Shown here piece after piece: positions 15,546 to 23,693 of a DNA stretch of 25,336 nt. Position 1 is the first letter of the stretch. Each line of letters opens with the position of its first letter. The notes under the pieces are model-generated. The model had not been told where the DNA came from and did not search any database. It saw nothing but the letters and a program-made list of their open reading frames with translations. Source of the stretch: JBCCFW01 sp039029535 (lineage in GTDB: Bacteria > Acidobacteriota > JBCCFW01); assembly GCA_039029535.1 (NCBI GenBank), contig JBCCFW010000105.1, positions 1 to 25,336 on the forward strand, written 5' to 3'. Both the position numbers and the translations under genes were made by a program.

Positions 15546-18500
15546 CCCGTCGAGCCTCCCGCCGCCGCCCGCTCGAGAGAGCGGTTCCGCCGGATCCAGT
15601 GTCGCATGAGGTCGATGCGAACACGCCACGATCGACGCGCCTCGTCCGCCTCGAGGAGGTCCGCCCGGTGGAGCTGCTCGAGCGCCTCTTGCAACACTTC
15701 GTCCTCGGCCGGGAAGCTGCGCTGGTGGACGGGCTGCACGAGTGAGGTGACCTCGGCGGTCTCGAACCAGCGCAGGCCCGTGTCGTCGTTCTCGGCGATC
15801 GCGGCCAGCGCGCAGCGCTCGGATTGCGACTCCAGGCTGCGCCACTCGTGGAGGAAGTGACCCTCCCCGGCCTCGAGCACCTCCGGCAGCACCGACTGCA
15901 GGTCTTCCGGCGAGAGCCAACCATGGGTGTTGCGCAAGTTGGCGTGGTTGACGAGGTTCTGGCAGGTGAGCTGGAGGTAGTAGGGGTGGCCCGCCGTCAG
16001 GTGGAGCAGCGAGTCCACCAGCAAGTCGTCGAAGAGCAGCTCACCCCGCACGGGCTCCTCGATGAGCCGACCCGCGTCGTCGGTCGGGAGGTAGGAGATG
16101 CGTCGGTAGATCGCCAGGGAGAAGAGGATGGAGCTGTAGTCCTCCCGCATGGTGACCAGCTCGTTCGTGCCCGCCAGCAGGAAGGCGAGACGCTCCCGGT
16201 GCTGCATGAGGTTGCGCAGGAACGGGAAGATCTCCGGCTCGACCGCGCCGGCCTCGACACGAGAGCGGAGCAGCTCGAACTCGTCGATCATGACGAGCAG
16301 GCGACGGTCCAGGCCCACCAGCAAGTCCTCGATGTCGTCGAGGTGATCCTGGAAGGCGTCGTAGGGGGCCTCGCTGAACTCCGAGCGCTGCGGTCGTGGC
16401 AGCTCGGAGCCGCCCTCCTCCGAGCGCAGGCGTCGGCCGAGCTTGCGGGCGAGCTGGTACAGCAACGAGGCGGTGTCGAAGCCACCGAGCCCTTGGAGGT
16501 CGACGAGCACGGCGAGGTGCTCCTCGAGCAGGTCTCCACGCTCGAGCTGATAGAGGATCGACGACTTCCCCGTGCGACGGCGGCCGAACAGGATGAGGAC
16601 GTTGTCCTGGTGACGTCCGGTGAGGTTGTCGGTGACGTGCCGGAAGACGTCCTGACGGCCGAAGAACATCTCGGTCGAGCGCACGGGCGGACCGGCGATG
16701 TACGGGTTCTTCTCGATGCGACGGAAGGCCGGCGGCTGGGCGATGATCGTGACGCGCTCGTCCTGACGCGCGGTCTTGCCGGTCGACTCGAGATCGTCCC
16801 AGCTCAGCGCGAGCGCGATCGGCAGCTCCCCCTCGGCGCTCGGCTTGATCGAGAAGTCGAGGGCCTGGCGACGACCCGGTCCCAGCTCACCCACCTCGAG
16901 CCGGTCGGGACCCAGGACGCGGAAGTGCTCCGATGCCATCAGTGAGACGCTCGCCCGCAAGGCCGGGTGCTCGCCGCGGTTGACGAGCTCGACACGCAGG
17001 GTCGTGCGACCCGTGCTGATCGCTCGACGCGTCCGCAGGTCGAGACCGAGCTCGGAGCGCCCTCGCAGGGCCCTCAGCCGCTCGTCGAGGCCCGACGTCC
17101 AGCCGTCGAGGAGACGGGTGAAGACCCGACGCTCGCGACCGGCCAGGCCGAGGTCGATGCGTGTCCGCGCCTCGTCGAGGGCCTGGCGAGCGGTGGTGAG
17201 GTGGTGAACCTGATCGCCTGCCGAGGTCACCTCCGTGGCGACCTGGACGGCGCGGGCGACCGGAGCGAGCCGTTCGAGCAGCTCGTGAAGCTCGTCGTCG
17301 CTGCCGTCGTGCTCTCGGAGCTCGGAGAGCTCTTGAAGGTCGCGTCCGAGGCTCGGCGGAAGAGACGGTGACTCGCCGGTCGCCCAGCCGCGGGTCCAGC
17401 TCGCCACCGTCGTCAGGACACGTAGGGCCGGTCGGTCGCGGGGCAGGCCCGCGAGCTCGGATGGGAGAAGGTCGTCCACTCGTTCGAAGGACTCGCGCCA
17501 ACGTCCACCCGCCTCGCTCCCGAGCTGGCGGAAGCCGCGGGTGACGAGGTCGCCGGGGAGCGGGTCGTGGAAGCGCTCGCCCGCGTGCTCCTCGGGCAAG
17601 GGAGCGATGCGTCCCGTGCTCAGCAGCTCGCTCGCGGCCTGACGGGCGGCGGCCAGCTCCGACCAGGCCTGCAAGGGGAAGGGGCCGACGAGCTCGATCC
17701 AGCCCAGGGAGGCAGCGTCGTCGCCCGACCGCAACTCGGGAGCCTGTCCAAGACTGCCAGCGAGGCCCGCGGCGTCGGTCGTCTCTGCATGGAGAACACA
17801 GCGTCGACGATGGGCCTGACGACGCGGCAAGGCGTCATGGTCGACCGTCGTCAGCGGCGGGAGCCCGGCGATGAAGCGGGGCAGCCAGCGTCGCAGGCCG
17901 GGAAGCTCGGCGACGGGGTGACGCTCGAGCAGCTCGTGCAGCCGGCGGTCGATGTCGTCCCGAAGCCCGCGTTCGAGCACCTCGGCCGGCCGGCTCAACG
18001 CACGCGCGGGATCGACGCTGCCGGGATCGAGCGATGACTGGAGCCAGCCGAGGGCGGTGACGCCGGACTCGCGCAGCGAGCGCGACACCTCCTCCGGTGA
18101 GAGCGGCAGCACGCTGCGCCAGGGGGACTCGCGGGCGCTCGCCGTCGTCGTCTTGGTGCAGAGCTCTGCGAGGCCGACGAGATGACCTCGCACCTGCGCG
18201 GCCGAGCGCGTGACCCCTTCCAGGTCTTCGTGGAACGCCCGCGCCCAGGCGTGACGAACCTCGGCCAAGGCGGCATCGACTTGACGGAGAGGATCCTCCG
18301 GAGCCTCGGCGAGAGCGCGACGTCGTTCGTCGAGCTCTCGTTCGGAGTGCGACGCGGGCAGTCCGAGCGCGAGGACCTGAAAGAGCGTGAGGACGTCGTC
18401 GAGCCCGGCACGACCGCCGACCACGAGCTGCCAGCACCATTCGAGGTGACGCGCGACGTAGCCGGCCTGCACCTTGCCGGTCATGCGGTCGATGGTGCCG

Positions 18501-19558
18501 CCGGTGAGGAAGCTGCGAGCGGTCTCGAGCGCGCGGGCGGTGAGGTCCTCCAGGCCGGTGGCGCGACGACCCCGTTCGGCGTGACGATGACGCCAGCTCT
18601 CGAGCTCTCGAAGGCTCGCGGCGATGCCGGTCTCGATCTCCTCGATGCGACTGCGCGCGAGCGCTCCCGGGTCGAAGGCCTCGACGTCCTCGCGTGACAC
18701 GACCACCGCCCGGAGCTCGGGGGCCAGCCGTCGGCAGTGCGCGTCGGCGACGGAGGCGAGGTCGAGCGTCGCGGTGCCGGCGGTGGCTGCGACGTAGCGT
18801 GTCGGTCGGGCGCGGAAGCTCGCCGTCGCCGGTGGTGTCGGGTCGGGATCGTCCAGGTGGAGACGGAGCAGCCGGCCGACCAGCTCGACCATCGCAGTCG
18901 TCAAGGTCTCGGCCTGCAGTCGTTCGCTGCCGACGAGCACGACCTGCTCGAAGTGCGACTCGGCTCGATCGAGGCCCGAGAGCAAGGCGACCAGGCGAGC
19001 CGCGTCGGCAGGATGGCTCGACGCGGCGGCGCCGAGGGGCTCGAGCCCGAGCACGAGGTCGATGGGGATCGCGTGCTCGGCCTCCGCCAGCCGCTCGCGG
19101 AGCCATCCGGCCACCAGGAGGAGACCCCCCGAGGCGGTGGGCTCGTGGCCCTGCGCCACCACGACGATGCGACTGGGCTTGGCGGCGACGAGCTCGTCGA
19201 GGCGTCGGTCGAGCACGCGGCGTGAGTTGAGCAGGGCGTGTCGAGCGCGGTAGCGCGGGTCGAGCTCGGAAGGCCAGGTGTCGGGGCCGCCTTGCCAGGC
19301 GGGGGGGAGCAGCTCGGTCAGCGTGCTCGTCTCGTCACGTCGCCAGGTCGCGGCGAGGTGCTCCAGCAGGGCTGCCGAGGTGGGCAGCGGAAGACGCAGC
19401 GCGGAGCGACGACGGTCGCTCGAGCCCTCGGCCGCCTCGAGGTGAAGGACGCTCAGGCGGCTCGCGAGCCCGGGGTGTTGGGCGAGAACGCCGTCCCCCA
19501 GCTCACGGAGACCCGGACCGAGGGTCAGCAGGCCCGTGCCCGGTGCGTGCTGGCTCAA
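15542..19558 (-). CDS. Giant multidomain P-loop ATPase with Ig-like module and uncharacterised N-terminus
   Basis: 1338 residues from TTG 19558, with GGGAGGAG about 10 nt upstream; no in-frame ATG/GTG is close. The C-terminal third is an ATPase: NPYI (951 on), MFFGRQ (about 964-969), Walker A GRRRTGKS (992-999, K998) and Walker B MIDEFELL (D1092, E1093), then a winged-helix-like tail. Just before it (about 852-940) is a beta-sandwich of Ig/CARDB type (TTLRVELVNRGEHPALRASV...). Residues 1-850 are unassigned and mostly helical. The first 180 residues read as a Rossmann-like series: LLTLGPGLRELGDG, RLSVLHLE, RIVVVAQGHEPTASGG, LLLVAGWLRERL, IDLVLGLEP. This order suggests a tubulin/FtsZ-like fold with a worn G-box. 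It is the first gene of an operon with the ATPase-kinase gene, sharing an ATGA overlap. Role inferred: signal-sensing platform for the kinase, or a conflict/defence complex. Confidence 0.8.
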   Translation of the reverse strand: MSQHAPGTGLLTLGPGLRELGDGVLAQHPGLASRLSVLHLEAAEGSSDRRRSALRLPLPTSAALLEHLAATWRRDETSTLTELLPPAWQGGPDTWPSELDPRYRARHALLNSRRVLDRRLDELVAAKPSRIVVVAQGHEPTASGGLLLVAGWLRERLAEAEHAIPIDLVLGLEPLGAAASSHPADAARLVALLSGLDRAESHFEQVVLVGSERLQAETLTTAMVELVGRLLRLHLDDPDPTPPATASFRARPTRYVAATAGTATLDLASVADAHCRRLAPELRAVVVSREDVEAFDPGALARSRIEEIETGIAASLRELESWRHRHAERGRRATGLEDLTARALETARSFLTGGTIDRMTGKVQAGYVARHLEWCWQLVVGGRAGLDDVLTLFQVLALGLPASHSERELDERRRALAEAPEDPLRQVDAALAEVRHAWARAFHEDLEGVTRSAAQVRGHLVGLAELCTKTTTASARESPWRSVLPLSPEEVSRSLRESGVTALGWLQSSLDPGSVDPARALSRPAEVLERGLRDDIDRRLHELLERHPVAELPGLRRWLPRFIAGLPPLTTVDHDALPRRQAHRRRCVLHAETTDAAGLAGSLGQAPELRSGDDAASLGWIELVGPFPLQAWSELAAARQAASELLSTGRIAPLPEEHAGERFHDPLPGDLVTRGFRQLGSEAGGRWRESFERVDDLLPSELAGLPRDRPALRVLTTVASWTRGWATGESPSLPPSLGRDLQELSELREHDGSDDELHELLERLAPVARAVQVATEVTSAGDQVHHLTTARQALDEARTRIDLGLAGRERRVFTRLLDGWTSGLDERLRALRGRSELGLDLRTRRAISTGRTTLRVELVNRGEHPALRASVSLMASEHFRVLGPDRLEVGELGPGRRQALDFSIKPSAEGELPIALALSWDDLESTGKTARQDERVTIIAQPPAFRRIEKNPYIAGPPVRSTEMFFGRQDVFRHVTDNLTGRHQDNVLILFGRRRTGKSSILYQLERGDLLEEHLAVLVDLQGLGGFDTASLLYQLARKLGRRLRSEEGGSELPRPQRSEFSEAPYDAFQDHLDDIEDLLVGLDRRLLVMIDEFELLRSRVEAGAVEPEIFPFLRNLMQHRERLAFLLAGTNELVTMREDYSSILFSLAIYRRISYLPTDDAGRLIEEPVRGELLFDDLLVDSLLHLTAGHPYYLQLTCQNLVNHANLRNTHGWLSPEDLQSVLPEVLEAGEGHFLHEWRSLESQSERCALAAIAENDDTGLRWFETAEVTSLVQPVHQRSFPAEDEVLQEALEQLHRADLLEADEARRSWRVRIDLMRHWIRRNRSLERAAAGGSTG

Positions 19559-19682
19559 CTTCCGGCGCTCCTCCCTTTGTCCCGGCCCCCGACGAGCTCA
19601 GTCGGAAGCACGAGCGACCCCGGAATCTTGCCTCAGCTCGTCGACGCTTGTCTCCGACCCGGCTCGCGACACCGCAGGCGCG

Positions 19683-21587
19683 TCAGCGCGAGTCCTCCAC
19701 GGCGGCGTCGAGAATGCGATCGAGCACTGGCTGGCCGCGGAGTCGCCAGCGGGGGACCACCTTGCCGTTGACGTGAATGGTCGGGAGCGAGCCGCGGTAC
19801 AAGAAGGAGGTCGAGCCGCCGTCGGGACGGGCGGAGGTGATGTCCTCGGCGATGAGGTCAGGGAGCCGGGCGTCCTTCATCGCCGCCTCGAGGAGGCTGG
19901 GGGCCACGCCCAGCACCGCCGCCGCTCCGGCGAAGCGACCATTGGCCACGTCGTCTTGGTTGGCGAAAAGCCACTCGTGCACCTTCCAGAAGCCGTCCTC
20001 TCCAGCGAGGAGAGCGGCGGCCTCGGCGAGGCGGGCGGCATCGCAACCCCTCGGGTGTGCGCTGCGAGGGACCGAGGAGTTGCAGTCCTGATCGAAGGGG
20101 AAGTGACGGTAGCTGTAGCTGACGTCGTCGCGACCCTGCATCCAGGCGCGGATGGCGGCGTTGGCGACGGGCACGGCCGAGCGCTCCTGGTAGTCGCCCC
20201 AGACCACGATCTCGACGGGGGCGGCAGCGGAGCCGATGCGCCGGCCCTCGCGCGCGGCGGGGAGCACGCGGCGGGACTGCTGACGCCAGTCCTGGACCGC
20301 CTTGTCGGCGGCGGGGGGGGGACGATCGTCGCTCGCGTCGGCAGCCGGGGGACGCGCGGAGATGACGCGGGCGACCGAGGTCGCGAGCGAGTCGGCGTTG
20401 GCCTCGAACACGCCGCGGAGCTGGATGCCGTTGAGGAAGATCATCGGCGTGAAGTGGAGACCGAGGTCCACGCCCTCCTCGATGTCGGCCTGGACCCGAC
20501 GCAGGGTCTCCTGCGAGGACATGGTCCTGATGAACTCGTCGGGCTCGAATCCGAGGGTGCGGAGATCGCCGGGGAGGCTCGCGTCGGTGAAGGAGCCGTT
20601 CTGCTCGAAGAGCCACGAGTGGAAGAGGAAGAAGCCCTCGTCACCGGCGAGGATGCCGGCGGCCTCTGCGGCCCGGGCGGCCCAGCAGGCGTTGGGATGG
20701 AGGCTGCGGCCCACGTGGGGGTTGCACTTCTGGTCCATCGGGAAGTGCTTGATCGACAGCGAGACCGTGTTCGGGTTCTCGGCCTGGACGCGCTCGGCCA
20801 CTTCTTCCACCGCCCGGCAGTCGCTGCACTGGTAGTCGGTGAACAGGACCATCCGGACCACGGCCTGCTCCGGTCCGACCCGATGACGCCCGGTGAAGCC
20901 TCCGGCTGCGGCGTTCGTCCCCGTCGCGGTCGTGCCGCCGTCGGCGAGGATCTCGTCGACCGACGCATCGACCTCGGCGTCGAGACGCTCGCGGACCTTC
21001 GAGGCCATGGTCATCTCGAGGACGCCGAGCACGCCCGACACCGCCAGACCGACCCCGATGACCGTCGGCAGCGAGGGGGAGCCCCGTCGTCCTCTCGGTG
21101 CCCGCAGCGGCAGTCGCTCGAGCAGTCCCCAGAAGCCGAGGTTGGCCAGGTGTGAGCCGAGGCAATAGAGACAGGTGTAGCCCTCCACGAAGAGGATGGT
21201 GATCAGGATCAGCGAGCCCACCGCGCCGAGCCGGACGAGGTGACGGAAGACGGGCGGCTGATCGGTACGACCTCGAATCCAAGCGGCCAGCAGGCCGGCG
21301 AAGTAGGCCAGGCCCACGAAGGAGAGGGGCCAGCCCAGGCCGGGAAGCTTCCCGTACTTGCTGTTGGCGGCCTCGGCGCAGCCGCCGCCCTCACCACAGC
21401 CCGGCAGGGCCAGGCCACCGAGATGGTTGACCGTGAGGATCAGGCAGAGGACGACCGCGATGGCCAGGAGGCCGAGCCCGAGGCCGAACGGGCCGCCGAG
21501 CGGCGCTCCGCCGGAGCCGGTGGGGGACGAGGTGGTCGGGGGGGAGGACGACCGCCGCGAGCGGCGTTTCTTGGCACCCTTGCTCAT
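19683..21587 (-). CDS. Membrane VKOR fused to two DsbA-like thioredoxin domains, the second lacking its CxxC
   Basis: A 634-residue fusion. The start is placed at ATG 21587 (GAGG 5 nt upstream); GTG 21659 would add 24 residues with no signal value. A basic, Ser/Pro-rich cytoplasmic tail (1-30) leads to a VKOR domain with about five membrane segments, paired cysteines C64 and C70 and the active-site TCLYC (C139, C142). The periplasmic DsbA-like domain 1 has TDYQCSDC (C254, C257) and TPMIFLNG with cis-Pro P381. Domain 2 has the same fold marks (HFPFDQDCN, cis-Pro P602 in LPTIHVNG), but its active site reads GDYQERSA (E468, A471 in place of Cys). VKOR-DsbA fusions use quinone to oxidise substrate thiols in the envelope; the second domain may bind substrate without redox activity. 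It lies 124 nt upstream of the giant ATPase gene on the same strand. Confidence 0.88.
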   Translation of the reverse strand: MSKGAKKRRSRRSSSPPTTSSPTGSGGAPLGGPFGLGLGLLAIAVVLCLILTVNHLGGLALPGCGEGGGCAEAANSKYGKLPGLGWPLSFVGLAYFAGLLAAWIRGRTDQPPVFRHLVRLGAVGSLILITILFVEGYTCLYCLGSHLANLGFWGLLERLPLRAPRGRRGSPSLPTVIGVGLAVSGVLGVLEMTMASKVRERLDAEVDASVDEILADGGTTATGTNAAAGGFTGRHRVGPEQAVVRMVLFTDYQCSDCRAVEEVAERVQAENPNTVSLSIKHFPMDQKCNPHVGRSLHPNACWAARAAEAAGILAGDEGFFLFHSWLFEQNGSFTDASLPGDLRTLGFEPDEFIRTMSSQETLRRVQADIEEGVDLGLHFTPMIFLNGIQLRGVFEANADSLATSVARVISARPPAADASDDRPPPAADKAVQDWRQQSRRVLPAAREGRRIGSAAAPVEIVVWGDYQERSAVPVANAAIRAWMQGRDDVSYSYRHFPFDQDCNSSVPRSAHPRGCDAARLAEAAALLAGEDGFWKVHEWLFANQDDVANGRFAGAAAVLGVAPSLLEAAMKDARLPDLIAEDITSARPDGGSTSFLYRGSLPTIHVNGKVVPRWRLRGQPVLDRILDAAVEDSR

Positions 21588-21789
21588 CGGGCCTCGCGAG
21601 CCATGCGAGTCGCCGGGCGGCCCGGAGGGGCCCGTCGGCAGGAAAGCGGATGCTCGCACGAACGGGCTCGGCGGGCGAGCCCATCAGAAAAGGGGCGCCT
21701 TGCTCCCGGCGGGAAGCCCGCGTTACGGTACGTCGTCCCGTCGGCTACCAGCCGGCTCTTCCGATCCGTCGATCCCACGTCTGCTTCTA

Positions 21790-21811
21790 GCCGTCCGTGA
21801 GCTCCGACGGC
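21790..21811 (+). other. Small hairpin in the leader of the RRM gene
   Basis: GCCGTC (21790-21795) pairs with GACGGC (21806-21811) around a 10-nt loop, 21 nt before the ATG. No Shine-Dalgarno is seen between hairpin and start. A role in translation control is possible but unproven. Confidence 0.3.
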
Positions 21812-21831
21812 GCAGAGACTGAACAAGCAGC

Positions 21832-22092
21832 ATGAAGATCTTCGTGGGAAACATCTCCTTCCAATCCACCGAGCAGGGTCTCGAGTCGCACTTCGCCGAA
21901 TTCGGCCAGGTCGACGAGGTCGCGATCATCACCGACCGCGAGACCGGGCGCTCGCGCGGCTTCGCCTTCGTCACGATGCCGAACGACGACGAGGCCCAGA
22001 ACGCGATCGAGGCGATCAACGGTCGTCAGGTGGACGGTCGGACCCTCAACGTGAACCAGGCTCGCGAGCGCGAGCGCCGTCCGCGCTGGTGA
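21832..22092 (+). CDS. RRM-type RNA-binding protein
   Basis: An 86-residue single RNA-recognition-motif protein. RNP2 is IFVGNI (3-8) and RNP1 is RGFAFVTM (42-49, final aromatic replaced by Met); the beta-alpha-beta-beta-alpha-beta core is complete, followed by a short RERERRPRW basic tail. Small bacterial RRM proteins of this kind are known from cyanobacteria and many environmental phyla, often cold or stress induced, and bind single-stranded RNA in the cytoplasm. The gene stands alone, divergent from the VKOR fusion. ATG 21832 has no evident Shine-Dalgarno. A GTGAGG-TCCCT-CCTCAC hairpin overlaps the stop codon. Confidence 0.93.
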   Translation: MKIFVGNISFQSTEQGLESHFAEFGQVDEVAIITDRETGRSRGFAFVTMPNDDEAQNAIEAINGRQVDGRTLNVNQARERERRPRW

Positions 22093-22105
22093 GGTCCCTC
22101 CTCAC
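22089..22105 (+). terminator. Hairpin overlapping the RRM stop codon
   Basis: GTGAGG (22089-22094), loop TCCCT, CCTCAC (22100-22105). The TGA stop (22090-22092) is in the 5' arm. No U-tract follows. Confidence 0.35.
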
Positions 22106-22448
22106 TTGAGCCCGGGGCGAGGCGGAGGCACGACCTCCACCTCGCCCTTTTCATTTCGCCGGCACCACTCATCAGTCTCTTGCTGCGCAGCCAGATCCAC
22201 TGCCTGCGCAGCGAGTACTCGCTTCTCGGTCCTCAACGGGCTTTGCCCCCGCACGAAGGCAAGGCTGAAGACGTCGGGTGGCTCGCGGGTGGGTGCGGAG
22301 CGCGCGAGCGAGCTCGACCGAAGAAGGGTCGGCGCTCGGGCCGGGTCGCCGTGAAGGGCCACCGTCAGTCTTCGCACTCAAGATCGTCCCTCGAGGCGCT
22401 GGCACGATTGATCGACGCCACGAGCAGGGGAGACGGGGATCACCATCG
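22093..22448. other. 356-bp intergenic region with clustered palindromes
   Basis: It lies between the RRM and thioesterase genes. No gene is convincing here. A minus-strand frame (22102-22377, 91 codons) has a protein-like end (TDEWCRRNEKGEVEVV) but less G/C-biased third positions than true neighbours and no ribosome-binding site, so it is at most a decayed or novel small gene. A cluster of perfect palindromes sits at 22182-22222 and is annotated separately. Confidence 0.45.
22182..22222. promoter_or_regulatory. Operator-like palindrome cluster
   Basis: CTGCGCAG, itself a palindrome, occurs at 22183-22190 and 22204-22211, 21 bp apart, so both sit on one face of the helix. The flanking bases make a 9-bp inverted repeat (GCTGCGCAG / CTGCGCAGC). 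A perfect 12-bp palindrome GCGAGTACTCGC (22211-22222) abuts the second copy. This may be a repressor site or a hairpin. Confidence 0.35.
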
Positions 22449-22883
22449 ATGACGAGTGAAGAGTCCGAGCCTCGCTTCAACTTCCACACCGAGGTCCGCG
22501 TGCGGTTGCCCGAGACCGATGCCATGGGCATCGTCTTCCACGGCAACTACTTCACCTATCTCGAGGTCGGTCGCGTCGACTACCTCCGCAACTTGGGGCT
22601 GTCCGACCAGAGTCGTCCCATGAGGGACTGCGAGAACGTGGTGGTCAGCGCCCAGCTCGACTTCCGCTCACCGGCGCGGCTCGATGATCGACTCTTCATC
22701 GACGTCCGCACCGCCCACCTGGGAAGCTCGAGCTTCCGCTTCGAGTTCCGCATCCGTCACGCCCGGGAGAACCGGCTCGTCGCGAGCGGCAGCACGACCC
22801 ACTGCGCGATCGACGACACCTTCCAGCCCATCCCGCTCCCCGAGCGGGTGCGCGACGTGATCAGCAAGTTCGAAGGCTGGTGA
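22449..22883 (+). CDS. Hotdog-fold acyl-CoA thioesterase (YbgC/4HBT family)
   Basis: A 144-residue 4-hydroxybenzoyl-CoA-thioesterase-like protein. The family signature is intact: ETDAMGIVFHGNYFTYLEVGR with catalytic D24, then H31, N33 and Y34. The N-terminal strand VRVRLPETDA and later SAQLDFRSPARLDDRLFIDV match the YbgC/FadM subgroup, which hydrolyses acyl-CoA thioesters as tetramers in the cytoplasm. Start at ATG 22449 with GGGGA about 9 nt upstream; upstream extension of the frame to 22278 has no start support. Substrate chain length cannot be judged. It converges on the Crp/Fnr gene with a shared hairpin between. Confidence 0.92.
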   Translation: MTSEESEPRFNFHTEVRVRLPETDAMGIVFHGNYFTYLEVGRVDYLRNLGLSDQSRPMRDCENVVVSAQLDFRSPARLDDRLFIDVRTAHLGSSSFRFEFRIRHARENRLVASGSTTHCAIDDTFQPIPLPERVRDVISKFEGW

Positions 22884-22894
22884 GGGCAGGGCCC

Positions 22895-22919
22895 GACCGA
22901 CGAGCTCAGCTCGTCGGTC
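22895..22919. terminator. Perfect hairpin between convergent genes
   Basis: GACCGACGAG (22895-22904), loop CTCAG, CTCGTCGGTC (22910-22919): ten perfect pairs, 11 nt after the thioesterase stop. The stop codon of the opposing Crp/Fnr gene (22906-22908) lies in the loop. No U-tract on either strand; it could serve as a bidirectional barrier. Confidence 0.55.
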
Positions 22920-23661
22920 CCGGCTCCACCTCGTCGAAGAGCGCATCGAGGTCGGCCACGTAGGCGTTCCGACCCTGGAACTGCACGACGTCGTCGTTGC
23001 GCAACGCTGCGATGGCACGAGCCACGCTCTCTCGTCGGGCACCGATGAACGCGGCCAGGTCCTGACGCGAGAACGGGAGCTGGACGACCAGGCTACCGTC
23101 GTCGTCCACGCGACCGAAGCGGTGACGTGTCTGGAGAAGGACCTGGGCCAGGCGCGCTCGCACCGTGAGGTACGCGGCGTGGAGGCGCTGCTCCTCCGCC
23201 TCCCGCAGCTCGCGGGCGAAGCGATGGAGGAGGCGGCGGCTCAGCGTCGGCGAACGGGCGAGCAGGTCGTTGAAGACCGCGCCGTCGATGAAGCCGACCT
23301 GGCACTCGTTGATCGCGCTCGCCGTCGCGGCATGCGACACGCCTTCGAGGAAGGCGCGGTAGCCGAGGGTCTGGCCTTCCTGCGCCAGGCGCACGATGAC
23401 CGCGTGACCGGCGTCGTCCGTCTTGCGCAGCATGACGTCGCCACGCTCGAGGCAGAAGATGCCGTGGCAGGGGCTGTCCTGGTGGAAGATCACCTCGCCG
23501 GCACCGTGTGTCCGGGGCTGGCGAGCGCGGTTGAGGTCGGCAAGCAAGCCGGCCTCCAGCGCCGCCCACTCCGAGCCTTCCGGCGGGGGCATGACGGCGA
23601 GGGCGCTGCCGTCGCGCTGGACGAAGGAACCTGAGGTCGTGGTTTCGCTCGGGATCATCAT
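22906..23661 (-). CDS. Crp/Fnr-family transcriptional regulator
   Basis: 251 residues from ATG 23661; the next codon is also ATG (23658), which has the better spacing from GGAG. Residues about 45-150 form the cyclic-nucleotide-binding-type beta-barrel (GAGEVIFHQDSPCHGIFCLERGDVML..., GYRAFLEGVSHAATA). A long dimer helix follows, then the HTH_Crp domain (195-235: LPFSRQDLAAFIGARRESVARAIAAL). The GQTLGYRAFLEG segment replaces the cAMP-contact GEL...RxS motif of Crp, and no Fnr-type N-terminal cysteine cluster is seen, so the effector is not obviously cAMP or an iron-sulfur cluster. The recognition helix reads E211-x-x-A-R215. The gene is divergent from the cytochrome c gene, with a 20-bp dyad between them. 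Confidence 0.9.
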   Translation of the reverse strand: MMIPSETTTSGSFVQRDGSALAVMPPPEGSEWAALEAGLLADLNRARQPRTHGAGEVIFHQDSPCHGIFCLERGDVMLRKTDDAGHAVIVRLAQEGQTLGYRAFLEGVSHAATASAINECQVGFIDGAVFNDLLARSPTLSRRLLHRFARELREAEEQRLHAAYLTVRARLAQVLLQTRHRFGRVDDDGSLVVQLPFSRQDLAAFIGARRESVARAIAALRNDDVVQFQGRNAYVADLDALFDEVEPGPTS

Positions 23662-23693
23662 GGTCTCCGCTGCCGTGAGAGTCGTCACGGCGT

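Noticed and set aside
15824..16945. Long plus-strand frame opposite the giant ATPase
   Set aside because: No motif and lies antisense to Walker A and B of a clear ATPase.
19536..21155. 539-codon plus-strand frame opposite the VKOR-DsbA gene
   Set aside because: Gly/Val/Glu-rich shadow; the minus strand has VKOR and DsbA motifs.
22102..22377. 91-codon minus-strand frame
   Set aside because: No ribosome-binding site or family match and codon bias unlike neighbours; it crosses the palindrome cluster. Kept only as a remark in the intergenic entry.
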